Assembly: GCF_017591435.1 (NCBI RefSeq) | Contig: NC_059304.1 | Location: 27,589,902-27,653,901, forward strand | Source: Portunus trituberculatus | Lineage: Eukaryota > Arthropoda > Malacostraca > Decapoda > Portunidae | DNA length: 64,000 bases | Direction: 5' to 3' | Shown here: in pieces, positions 10,013 to 21,011 of the stretch | Layout: every line of letters begins with the position of its first letter | Position numbering within the stretch: position 1 is the stretch's first letter | Notes under the pieces: model-generated | Database searches by the model: none | Told to the model about the DNA's origin: nothing | Seen by the model: only the letters and a program-made list of their open reading frames with translations | Translations under genes and position numbers: made by a program

Positions 10013-12798
10013 ATGATGTATACGAACATAGACGGGGTTTTATCAAGTAAATTAGAATTACATAAGGAAAGAAAATCCAGATATTGTATGCCTGGCTGAA
10101 ACAAAACTAAATAAGGCAATCAAAATAGACTTGGACAATAGGTATAATGTATGGAGAAGAGACAGAGTGGGTAAAGGAGGAGGATGAGTCATTATTATGT
10201 TAAGGAAAGAGATAGTGATAAATGAAATGGAATGTGGGGAAGGAAAAGCAGAAGTATTGTATATTAAGATGCATATTAATAAAAAAGAGATAACAATCAT
10301 TGTAACATATGTGCCACCAAAAACAAATTCATAGACCAATCAAGAATATAAAGACATGATAGATGACACAATAAGGAGTCTAATGAGAATCGTTAAAGAA
10401 ACGAGAAAAGTGATATTAGTAGGAGATTTCAACTGTAAAGAAGTGGACTGGGAAAATTATGAAAGTGGTATGGGGGAAGAAGCCTGGGGAGAAAGATTCT
10501 TGAACCTAATGATAGACAATATGATGGACCAGAGAGTAAAAGAATGCACAAGATTCAGAGGAAACGAGAGGCGAGATTGGACCTAGTTTTTACAAGGGGT
10601 ATACAAATGAATGATGATATAAGATATAAGTGCCCATTGGGAAAGAGTGACCATATTAGAAATAGATATAGAAGAGGGAAAGGAAGATAGAGACGATTCA
10701 TACAAAGGAGACCGATTAAATTACAGAAAGGCTGATATTGAGAATCTCAAGAACTATTTTGAAAACGTAGACTGGGAGATGGAAAACTCAGAGACAATGC
10801 AAGACAAATATAACTTATTTTTGGAAATATACAAAACAGGAGTTAGGGAATATGTCCCAAAATATAGACCTAAAGAAGAAGGAAAGAAAGATTGGTTTAA
10901 TGCAAGGTGTGCCAAGGCAAAGGAGAAAAGAGATGGAGCATGAAAAAGGTGGAGGAGAAATAGGAATCCAGCAAATAAGGAAAACTTCAAAGCAGCAAGA
11001 AATGAATATGTTAAGGTGAGGAAGGAAGAGGAAAAGAACTTCGAAAAAGACATTGTCAAAATATGTAAGGAGCAACCAAAATTGTTCTATACATTCATAA
11101 ATGGAAAAATTAGGCAAAAAGAAACAATAGAAAAGTTAAAAGGAGAGAATGGGATGGTGGAAGACCCAAAAAGGATTGCAGAAATATTAAATAAAAAATT
11201 TCAGGAGGTCTTTACTAAGGAATCCAAATTCGAGAGGCCACAGAATAATAGAGAGACAATCTATATGAAAGAGATTAAAGTAACCAAGCTTGAAATAAAA
11301 GAGTTAATGAAAGAACTGGATGAAGAGAAGGCAATGGGACCGGATGAAGTCTCAGGCAGAATACTGAAAGAATGTAGGGAAGAACTAGCAAGTCCTATAT
11401 ACATCATAAAATGCTCAATAGAAAATGGAACAATACCAGTAGAATGGAAAAGAGCTGAGGTGGTTCCCATATATAAGAGTGGAAGGAAGGAAGAACCTTT
11501 AAATTGCAGACCGGTATCACTAACTAGTGTAATATGCAAGATGTGTGAAAAAATAATAAAGAAACAATGGATTGAGTTCCTTGAAGACAACAAATTAATA
11601 TCAAATAGCCAATTTGGTTTTAGAAAAGGACGGTCGTGTGTAACTAATTTATTGAGTTTCTATTCTAGAATAGTTGATAGAGTACAAGAGAGAGAGAGAT
11701 GGGTTGACTGCATTTATTTGGATTTAAAAAAGGCATTTGACAAAGTGCCACATGCAAGATTACTGTGGAAGTTAGAGGAGAAGGGTGGCTTAAAAAGAAG
11801 TACATTGAGATGGATAGAAAATTATTTGAGGGGAGAGAAATAAGGACGGTAGTTAAAGATATGAAGTCCAAGTGGAGAGCAGTAGAAAGTGGAGTGCCAC
11901 AGGGGTCAGTATTGGCACCAATACTTTTCCTCATATTAACGACATGCCAGAAGGAGTGAACAGCTACATAAATTTGTTTGTGGACGATACGAAACTGTGC
12001 AGAGTTATAAAGCAAAAGGAGGATTGTGAAATACTGCAAGAAGACCTAAATAAGATCAGGGAATGGACTAAGAAGTGGGAAATGGAATTCAATGTGAACA
12101 AAAGTCATGTCATGGAAATGGGAAAGAGTGAAAGACGACCTGTGGGAATCTATAAGATGGGAGATGGAGTAGAACTGGAGAAAGTAAAAAAGGAAAAGGA
12201 CTTAGGAGTGACGATGGAAGAAAACAATCAAGCAGTAAGCCATATTGATAGAATTTTTAGAGAAACATATAATTTGCTAAGGAATATTGGTGTAGCATTT
12301 CACTACATGGACAAAGAAATGATGAAGAAATTTATAAGAACTATAATAAGACCCAGATTGGAATATGCAGGAGTAGTGTGAACCCCTCATAAAAAGAAAC
12401 ACATGAGGAAATTGGAGAGGTTACAAAGAATAGCTACAAGAATGGTTCCAGAATTTGAAGGGATGACATATGAGGAAAGACTAAAGGCTATGGATCTACC
12501 AACCCTGGAACAAAGAAGGGAGAGAGGAGACCTGATACAAGTTTATAAATTGATCAACGGAATGGATAATGAGAAACTGATCCTGAGAGAAGAATATGAC
12601 ATCCGAAGCACAAGATCGCATAGTAAAAAGCTGAGAAAAGGAAGATGTCTGAGAGATATTAAAAAATATAGTTTCCCACGGAGATGTATTGAGACGTGGA
12701 ACAGTTTAGATGAAGAAGTAGCGTCTGCAACGAGTGTGCACACTTTTAAAGTAAAATTGGATAAGTGTAGATATGGAGACGGGGCCACACGAGCATAA
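10013..12798 (+). pseudogene. LINE-B2 ORF2 (endonuclease plus reverse transcriptase), broken
   Basis: Starts MMYTNIDGVLSSKLEL. Endonuclease motifs are ETKL, TYVPPKTNS, GDFNCKEVDW (near 10,420) and LGKSD (near 10,640). The linker/RT start EEKAMGPDEVSGRILKECREELA is followed by QFGFRKGRSC, LDLKKAFDKVPH (near 11,720), GVPQGSVLAPILF and FVDDTKLC (near 11,975, one catalytic-box change from FADD). Stops replace conserved Trp codons near 10,332, 10,940 and 12,379. Frames break near 10,070, 10,566, 10,650, 11,835 and 11,930. The C-terminal part (12,403-12,798) is open and ends in the conserved GDGATRA. Confidence 0.88.
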
Positions 12799-12844
12799 AG
12801 CCCAGGCCCTGTAAAACTACAACTAGGTAAATACAAGTAGGTAA

Positions 12845-12846
<2 letters not shown>

Positions 12847-12894
<48 letters not shown>
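12847..12894 (+). repeat. (AC)n microsatellite between two B2 copies
   Basis: About 24 AC units after the B2 tail. The next copy begins with CTTTAAATTACAG, which lies inside the RT domain of the family (compare 11,495). Confidence 0.95.
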
Positions 12895-14934
<2,040 letters not shown>

Positions 14935-15560
14935 ATGTGCTACAATGCTTGGCGACGCCGCAGCGGGGAATCCTCGTTAGGTCTCCCCCCCTCAGCGGCC
15001 TTCATATTTGAGTCGGACTATAACTGTAAAAATGTGAACTGGAGAGTGATGAAAGTAATGGATAATGCTGGACAGTGGAGTGCGGAGGTGCTACAGTTGA
15101 CTATTGTAAATACAATGGATCAGTGGGTGGAGGAGTCAACAAGGTACAGGGGGGGAAGAAGAACCATTGTTGCTTGACTTAGTATTCACAAAGACACTAT
15201 AGCCTCCTCCAATCAAACAATACCTTAGTCCAATGGAAAGAATTGATCATATGACATTAGAGATGGAAATACAGGAGGAGGTTGGGATAAGATACAGAGA
15301 TGACTACAAAAAGAGAGAGATTAAATTATGCAAGAGCAGATTTCAAAAGATTAAGGAACTTTTTTGCTGATATTAAGTGGAGAAACATATGTATGAAAAG
15401 ACAATACAAGGGAAATATGAAATATTCTTACAGAAATATAATGAAGGAGTAAAGAAATATGTACCTTTTTATAGAGTTAAGAAAAAATACACGCTTGGTA
15501 CAATGCTAAACGCACATAAGCTAAAAAGACAAAAGATAAAGCTTGGAAAAAACTCATAAA
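14935..15560 (+). pseudogene. LINE-B endonuclease fragment (B4-like), decayed
   Basis: Two pieces of an APE-type endonuclease. DYNCKNVNW near 15,018 corresponds to the GDFNCKEVDW motif, followed by DQWVEESTRYRGG and, after a frame break near 15,155, LLDLVFTKT. MERIDHMTLEMEI near 15,235 corresponds to the KSDH motif. A KKYVPFYR segment near 15,450 matches the EN-RT linker. Closest in the window is the B4 copy at 21,400-21,900. It is 5'- and 3'-truncated and carries several indels. Confidence 0.75.
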
Positions 15561-15603
15561 ACAGAGAAATAGCAATAACATACAGCAATGTCAGAAATTA
15601 TGG

Positions 15604-15745
15604 GTTTAAACTTGAAAAGTTTGGGTTTAGGAGGGAAATGGGAAGAAACTGGTTTTCAAACAGAGTGGTTGATGAGTGGAACAGACTCAGTGGTTATGTA
15701 GTCAGGGCTGAGTCAATAGGGAGCTTTAAAAGAAGAAGGCACTTA
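15604..15745 (+). pseudogene. CR1-like ORF2 C-terminal scrap
   Basis: Reads KFGFRREMGRNWFSNRVVDEWNRL in part, then VVRAESIGSFKRR. This is the shared C-terminal signature of CR1-like ORF2 proteins (compare FFSHRVVDFWNALP at 48,320 and FPHRRVEAWNSL in B1). It is unlike any complete copy in this window, so it is a remnant of another LINE. Confidence 0.65.
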
Positions 15746-15819
15746 CGGTACAGTATGGTACGAAATTATGGTACGGTACAAATCTGAGGATGGCAAAAGT
15801 AAGGTACGATATTACAGTA

Positions 15820-16413
15820 CAGGCAACCCCTGCTTAACGAAGGGGTTACGTTCCTAAACTCTTCGTTAAGCGAACCGATTATAGCAAGTTTAACCCCTGA
15901 CTTGAACTTCCATTGAGAGTAAACAAAGCGAGAGTGCATCATTGTACAGTGAAAGGTTTAATGAAAGTAAAAAATTATGAAGTTAAACATTTAGGCAGTT
16001 TAATTTAAGTCATTATAATGTACACTAATGTATGTATGTATGTAACTTTATAATGTTGATGATCTTAAATTTATGAAGGGAGGGAGAGTGAAACAGGAAA
16101 GACACTAACTGGCACCTGTGGAATGTAAACAAAGGGCGCATCATTGTATCACATACAAAACTTATGTACCACATTTCCACAAGGCTTTCCATTTTATCCA
16201 TTGTAGTCACAAGCTTAGGTGGTTCTTTTTGCTTTTAAGAAAGATACGGTCTCATCAGCCTTCTTAATAGAGTCTGCTGACTTGAAAATAGTAGAGAAAG
16301 TAGATGGACTCAAGATGGTGGCGAGCAATGCTATAAGTTTTCACACCTCTCTCGTGTCTGTGAATAATATCCAGCTTCACTTCGAGAGTAAGAGACTTCC
16401 TGGTATTCTTAGC
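15820..16413 (-). mobile_element. pogo/Tigger-like DNA transposon fragment
   Basis: The left terminus begins CAGGCAACCCCTGCTTAACG next to a TA dinucleotide (15,818-15,819), as expected for the Tc1/mariner-pogo superfamily. A subterminal 11-bp inverted pair, GCTTAACGAAG (15,832-15,842) and its complement (15,861-15,871), supports a transposon end. The other end is missing: the element stops at 16,413, where a truncated LINE-B2 begins. A transposase fragment lies inside on the minus strand, so the visible terminus is its 3' end. A (TATG)n run sits at 16,029-16,042. Confidence 0.75.
16135..16413 (-). pseudogene. Tigger-like transposase N-terminal fragment
   Basis: On the minus strand the reading is KNTRKSLTLEVKLDIIHRHE, then GVKTYSIARHH, then after a one-base shift SPSTFSTIFKSADSIKKADE, then after another shift LVTTMDKMESLVEMW. 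This is the N-terminal psq/CENP-B-type helix-turn-helix found in Tigger and jerky-like transposases, which binds the terminal repeats. The start codon and the whole DDE catalytic domain are absent. Identification rests on remembered family patterns and is strong for the first 60 residues. Confidence 0.8.
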
Positions 16414-17566
16414 AATGGGTTGACTGTATTTATTTAGATCTAAAAAAGGCTTTTGATAAAGTGCCACATGAAAGATTACTATGGAAGTTAGAGGAGAAGG
16501 GTGGCTTAAAAGGAAGCACATTGAGATGGATGAAGAATTACTTAAGGGGGAGAGAAATAATGACGATAGTTAAGGATATGAAGTCCAAGTGGAGAACAGT
16601 AGACAGCGGAGTGCCACAGGGGTCAGTATTGGCACCAATACTTTTTCTCGTATATATAAATGACATGCCAGAGGGAGTGAACAGCTACATAAATCTGTTT
16701 GTGGACGATGCGAAACTGTGCAGAGTCATTAAACAAAAAGAGGATTGTGAAATACTACAGGAAGACTTAAACAAGATTTGGAAATGGAACAAAAAATGGG
16801 AGATGGAATTCAATGTGGACAAAAGCCATGTCATGGAAATGGGAAAAGTGAAAGACGACCAGTGGGAATCTATAAGATGGAAGATGGAGTAGAACTAGAA
16901 AAGTAAAAAGGAAAAGGACTTGGGAGTGACAATGGAAGAAAATAATCAACTGGTAAGCCATATTGATAGAATTTTCAGAGAGACATATAATTTGCTAAGG
17001 AATATTGGAGTAGCATTTCACTATATGGACAAGGAAATGATGAAGAAATTGATAAGTACTAAAATAAGACCTAGATTGGAATATGCAGGAGTTGTGTGGA
17101 CTCCCATAAAAGAAACACATAAGAAAATTAGAGATTACAAAAATGGCTACAAGAATGGTTCAAGAATTTAAAGGGATGGCATATGAGGAGACACTAAAGG
17201 CAATGGATCTACCAACCTTGGAGCAGAGAAGAGAGAGAGGGGATCTGATACAAGTTTATAAATTGATTAACGGAATGGATGAAGTGGATAATGAGAAACT
17301 GATCCTGAGAGAAGAATATGACTTTAGAAGCACAAGATCGCATAGTAAGAAACTAAGGAAGGGACGATGTCTGAGAGATGTTAAAAAATTTAGTTTCCCA
17401 CAAAGATGTGTTGAGACTTGGAACAGTTTGAGTGAGGAAGTGGTGTCAGCAAAGAGTGTACATAGTTTTAAAGAAAAATTGGATAAGTGTAGATATGGAG
17501 ACGGGACCACACGAGCATAAAGCCCAGGCCCTGTAAAACTACAACTAGGTAAATACAACTAGGTAA
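16414..17566 (+). mobile_element. LINE-B2 copy, 5'-truncated within RT, inserted in the Tigger fragment
   Basis: Starts just before the YLDLKKAF block, whose first codons include a TAG at 16,435. It runs through GVPQGSVLAP and FVDDAKLC (16,700) to the 3' tail with two TAGGTAAATAC motifs. Open stretches are 16,461-16,892, 16,920-17,171 and 17,143-17,520. Frames break near 16,845, 16,905 and 17,125. The tail is a short impure (AC)n with CACGCACACGCACA (to 17,596). The 5' junction is in the transposase coding region, not in an (AC)n run. Confidence 0.85.
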
Positions 17567-17596
17567 ATACACACAAACACACACGCACACGCACAG

Positions 17597-17650
17597 GTAA
17601 TGGGGAAGACTGGCTGGGTGACCAGCAGGCGACCGAGGCAAATAACATTA
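17597..17650 (+). repeat. SINE 3' fragment
   Basis: The bases GGTAATGGGGAAGACTGGCT and following, through GGTGACCAGCAGGCGACCG, match the 3' end of the SINE at 23,876-24,161 (24,112 onward). It begins directly after the LINE's AC-rich tail and is followed by (CT)n (17,652-17,671). It is a 5'-truncated SINE inserted in the same microsatellite setting as the LINE copies. Confidence 0.75.
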
Positions 17651-17671
17651 TCTCTCTCTCTCTCTCTCTCT

Positions 17672-18187
17672 GACAAGTTACCTTCTACCATTTTATTATA
17701 AAATCGAAGATAATGAAAAAATTAACATGAAAGAATGATAGGTAATATTTTTTCACTTTCGAGTCCTCACTAATGACTTCGCTTTCTTCAGTTTCTTCTT
17801 CTAAATATTCACTGTCACTGTCTTCAAACTCAGAAGCACTGCTAAATACATATGTTCTGTCCTGCTCCATGTTATGATCTGAGATCCTTCGCTCTTATCA
17901 GGATGTCTCTTCGCACTTATCATGGTGCTTTCCACCCGGCGGGTCGCTGGGGTTGCCAAGTGTCGCCCGGAGAAAAGGAAAATAGCTTAGTTACCGCTAA
18001 ATTTTCAGAGCTATAGTGATAACATTACATGTGGAAACATGCCAGACACTTCCACTCACCATCTGACTCGAGAAACCGCGCTTGGAGCTCATAATTGAGG
18101 CGCGAAAATTCTTGATTACGGGTATGATCGCCGTCACTACGGAAACATTGATGCAATCTTATATATACGATTGCCGGAAGGAAAGGG
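17672..18187 (-). mobile_element. piggyBac-like transposon end with 5' coding fragment
   Basis: The right edge reads AAAGGG followed by TTAA (18,188-18,191), the typical terminus and target site of piggyBac elements. On the minus strand a 61-codon ORF (17,685-17,870) starts MEQDRTYVFSSASEFEDSDSEY and is very acidic, as the N-termini of piggyBac transposases often are. No catalytic DDD domain is present; the element is cut off at a (CT)n run at 17,671. The B3 sequence after TTAA suggests insertion into a B3 LINE. The family call is an inference from the end and the acidic N-terminus. Confidence 0.55.
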
Positions 18188-18191
18188 TTAA

Positions 18192-19229
18192 AGAAAGGGC
18201 TGGAAAGCAGAGACGGATGGATGGACACAGTATATCTGGACATAAAAAAGGCTTTTGATAAATTCCCTCATGGAAGACTACTTTGGAAATTAGAGAACAT
18301 AGAAGGGCTGCGAGGAACTTTGTTAGAATGGACAAGGGATTATTTGAAGGATAGGGAAATGAGAACTGTGATCAGGGATACATACTCATCGTGGCGTAAA
18401 GTAACAAGCAGAGTGCCACAAGGGTTAGTGTTAGCCCCCATTATGTTTCAGATTTATGTAAATGATTATATTAATTTATTTGCTGATGATGCAAAGCTGC
18501 TAAGAATTATCAAAACCCTGAAGGACTGTCTACTGTTACAAGAAGATATAAACAAAATCTGAGTGGAGTAAGAAATGGAAATTGGAGTTTATTGCCAAGA
18601 AATGTTACATAATGGAACTAGGAAAGAGCAAAAGGAGACCAGTATGGAACTATCTGATGGGAGAGGAAGAAATAATGAAAACTAAAGAGGAAAAAGATCT
18701 GGGAGTGATTATACAGGAAAATCTGAACCCCGAAAAACACATAAACAAGATATTTGGATTATCATATAAAATGTTGACTACTATAAAAGTGGCATTTCAA
18801 TTCATGGACAAAGACATGATGAAAAAAATAATTATAAGCATGATACGTCCAAAGCTGGAATATGCAGCAGTGGTGTGGTCTCCGAGCTCTAAAAAGATAT
18901 AAGAAGATAAGAAGGAATACAGAAGATTACTACAAAGATGGCACTGGAACTGAAGGACATAATATATGAAGAACGACTGAGGGAAATGGGACTACCAACC
19001 TTACAAGATAGAAGAGAATGAGGGGACCTTATAAGAATGTACAAGATAGTCAATGGCATTGAAAAGATAGACAAGGAAGACCTGGTACTGGTGACAGAAG
19101 AAGATAGAAGGACAAGAGGACATGTAAAAAAGATCAGGATGAGGCAGTGTGTAAAGGATATTGGAAAATGCAATTTTCCACAGAGAACAGTGGAGAAATG
19201 GAATGCATTGAATAATGAAGTTGTTGCAG
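18192..19229 (+). mobile_element. LINE-B3 fragment (RT to near the ORF2 end)
   Basis: RT of a distinct LINE-B subfamily: YLDIKKAFDKFPHGRLLWK (18,230), SRVPQGLVLAPIMF (18,410; Leu replaces Ser in the usual PQGSVLAP) and FADDAKLL (18,480). The C-terminus has PKLEYAAVVWSP and FPQRTVEKWNALNNEVVAA (to 19,229). Breaks lie near 18,560, 18,905 and 19,020. The copy ends inside the coding region at GCAGCACAC, where (AC)n and another LINE begin, so its own 3' tail is absent. Confidence 0.85.
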
Positions 19230-19253
19230 CACACACACACACACACACACACA
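19230..19253 (+). repeat. (AC)n in B3 coding sequence
   Basis: Twelve AC units extend the short CACAC already present in the B3 coding sequence. A B2 copy starts directly after it. This junction is not a LINE tail, so it shows an (AC) site inside coding DNA serving as the joining point. Confidence 0.85.
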
Positions 19254-20728
19254 TACAAACATAGATAGGATTTTATCTAGTAAATTAGAATTAAGAGATT
19301 ACATAAAGAAAGAAGAACCAGATATTGTATGCCTGGTGGAAACAAAGTTAAATGAGGCAATAAAAATAGACATAGATAAAAGGTATAATATATGGAGGAG
19401 AGACAGAGTGGGTAAAGGAGGAGGAGGAGTCATGATGATGTTAAGGAAAGAGATGGTGGTAAATCAAGTGGAGTGTGGGGAAGGAAAATCAGAAATACCG
19501 TATATTAAGATACATATTAATAAAAAGGAGTTAACAATCATTGGAACATATGTGCCACCAAAAAGAAACGCATGGACTAATCAAGAATATAAAGACATGA
19601 TAAATGACACAATAAGAAGTCTTACAAGAATCATTAAAGAAAGGAGAAAAGTTATATTAGTAGGAGATTTCAACTGTAAGGAGGTGGACTGGGAAAATTA
19701 TGAAAGTGGTATGGGGGAAGAAGCTTGGGGAGATAGATTCCTGAACCTAATGATAGATAATTTGATGGTCCAAAGAGTAAAGGAAAACACAAGATTCAGA
19801 GGAAATGATGAGCCGGCGAGATTGGACCTAGTTTTTACAAGGGATATACAAATTAACGATGACATAAGATATAAGTGCCCATTGGGAAAGAGTGACCATA
19901 TGATATTAAAAATGGATATAGAAGAAGGAAAGGAAGATAGAGACGAATCATACAAAGGAGACCGATTAAATTACAGAAAGGTTGATATTGAGAACCTCAA
20001 GAGCTATTTTAAAAACGTAAACTGGGAGGAGATGGAAAACTCAGAAACAGTTCAAGAGAAATATAACTTATTTTTGGAAATATACAAAACAGGAGTCAAG
20101 GAATATGTCCCGAAATATAGACCTAAAGAAGAAGGAAAGAAAGATTGGTTTAATGCAAGGTGTGCTAGGGCAAAGGAGAAACGAGATTGAGCATGGAAAA
20201 GGTGGAGAAAAAACAGAAATCCAGAAAATAAGGAAAACCTCAAGACACCAAGAAATTAATATGCTAAGGTGAGAAAGGAAGAAGAAAGGAACTATGAAAA
20301 GGACATTGTCGATAAATGTAAGGAACAACCAAAATTGTTCTACAGATTCATAAATGGAAAAATAAGACAAAGAGAAACAATAGAAAGGTTAAAAGGAGAG
20401 AACGGAATGGTGGAAGACCCAAAAAATATGGCAGAACTGTTAAATAGTAAATTCCAGGAGGTCTTTACTAAGGAATCCAAATTTGAAAGACCACAGGGTA
20501 ATAGAGAGACTGTCCATATGAAAGAGATTAAAGTAACCAAGCTTGAAATAAAAAAGTTGATGACGGAACTGGATGAGGAAAAGGCAATGGGAGTGAGGAA
20601 ATGGTGTCAGCAAAGAGGGTACATAGTTTTAAAGAAAAATTGGATAAGTGTAGATATGGAGACGGGGCCACATGAGTATAAAGCCCAGGCCCTGTAAAAC
20701 TTCAACTAGGTAAATACAACTAGGTAAA
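19254..20728 (+). mobile_element. LINE-B2 copy with internal deletion of RT
   Basis: It starts at the EN N-terminus (ACAAACATAGATAGG) and has a long open endonuclease. At about 20,590 the EEKAMG segment (start of RT) jumps directly to the C-terminal EEMVSAKRVHSFKEKLD-type segment and the 3' tail. About 2 kb, holding all RT catalytic blocks, is missing. Both endpoints are coding and share only a few bases, so a template switch or microhomology deletion is likely. The tail has two TAGGTAAATAC motifs, then (AC)n. Confidence 0.85.
19336..20190 (+). CDS. LINE-B2 endonuclease domain, 284 codons open
   Basis: The longest uninterrupted endonuclease in the window. In order: CLVETKL/METKLNEAI (Glu of the ETK box), YNIWRRDRVGKGGGGVMM, IGTYVPPKRNAW, VGDFNCKEVDWENY (Asp and Asn), ARLDLVFTRD, GKSDHMILKMDI (Ser-Asp-His) and KEYVPKYRPKEEGKKDWFNA. 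APE-type LINE endonucleases nick the target for target-primed reverse transcription. The stop at 20,190 is a TGA in place of a conserved codon before AWKRW. It was part of ORF2, so the Met at 19,336 is internal. Confidence 0.8.
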   Translation: METKLNEAIKIDIDKRYNIWRRDRVGKGGGGVMMMLRKEMVVNQVECGEGKSEIPYIKIHINKKELTIIGTYVPPKRNAWTNQEYKDMINDTIRSLTRIIKERRKVILVGDFNCKEVDWENYESGMGEEAWGDRFLNLMIDNLMVQRVKENTRFRGNDEPARLDLVFTRDIQINDDIRYKCPLGKSDHMILKMDIEEGKEDRDESYKGDRLNYRKVDIENLKSYFKNVNWEEMENSETVQEKYNLFLEIYKTGVKEYVPKYRPKEEGKKDWFNARCARAKEKRD

Positions 20729-20747
20729 TACACACACACACACACAC

Positions 20748-20827
<80 letters not shown>
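20729..20827 (+). repeat. (AC)n microsatellite, about 99 bp
   Basis: One of the longest AC runs here, with a single frame slip (ACAACAC near 20,748). It follows the B2 tail and precedes a truncated B4 copy. Confidence 0.95.
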
Positions 20828-20828
<1 letters not shown>

Positions 20829-21005
20829 GCATATCTGGATAAAGAGAGAGATGAACCAGGTAGAAAGGGAAAAAGAGAGAGAACTGAGGAGTGAAGCTAA
20901 GGAAAAAAATGAAGGAAGGACAGAGAACGAAAAGAAGTTTTACTGGAGACCGCTAGACATGAGACTGAGGAAATGGTATATTCGGGAAGGGGAAGGAAAG
21001 CATTA
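20828..21005 (+). pseudogene. LINE-B4 ORF1 C-terminal fragment
   Basis: About 58 codons ending EKKFYWRPLDMRLRKWYIRE, matching the KEFFWRILDMRLRKWF end of the B1 ORF1. The TAA at 21,003-21,005 is six bases before the ORF2 ATG at 21,012. Such tight spacing would allow ORF2 translation by reinitiation. The rest of ORF1 is lost at the (AC)n junction. Confidence 0.7.
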
Positions 21006-21011
21006 AGAGTC

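Larger units (their letters stand above)
8860..12846 (+). mobile_element. LINE-B2, near full-length copy
   Basis: About 4 kb with a short 5' UTR (to 8,952), ORF1, ORF2, a 3' UTR with GCCCAGGCCCTGTAAAAC, two TAGGTAAATAC motifs and (AC)n. It is one of the few copies here that keeps ORF1 from its start codon. The exact 5' end is uncertain because it lies in the inverted repeat with the antisense fragment. The coding parts hold several stops and frameshifts, so it is inactive as read. Confidence 0.88.

Noticed and set aside
15888..15900. TTAACCCC as a piggyBac left end pairing with the end at 18,187
   Set aside because: It lies inside the Tigger terminal region and fits that element's own sequence; the flanks do not match those right of 18,191.
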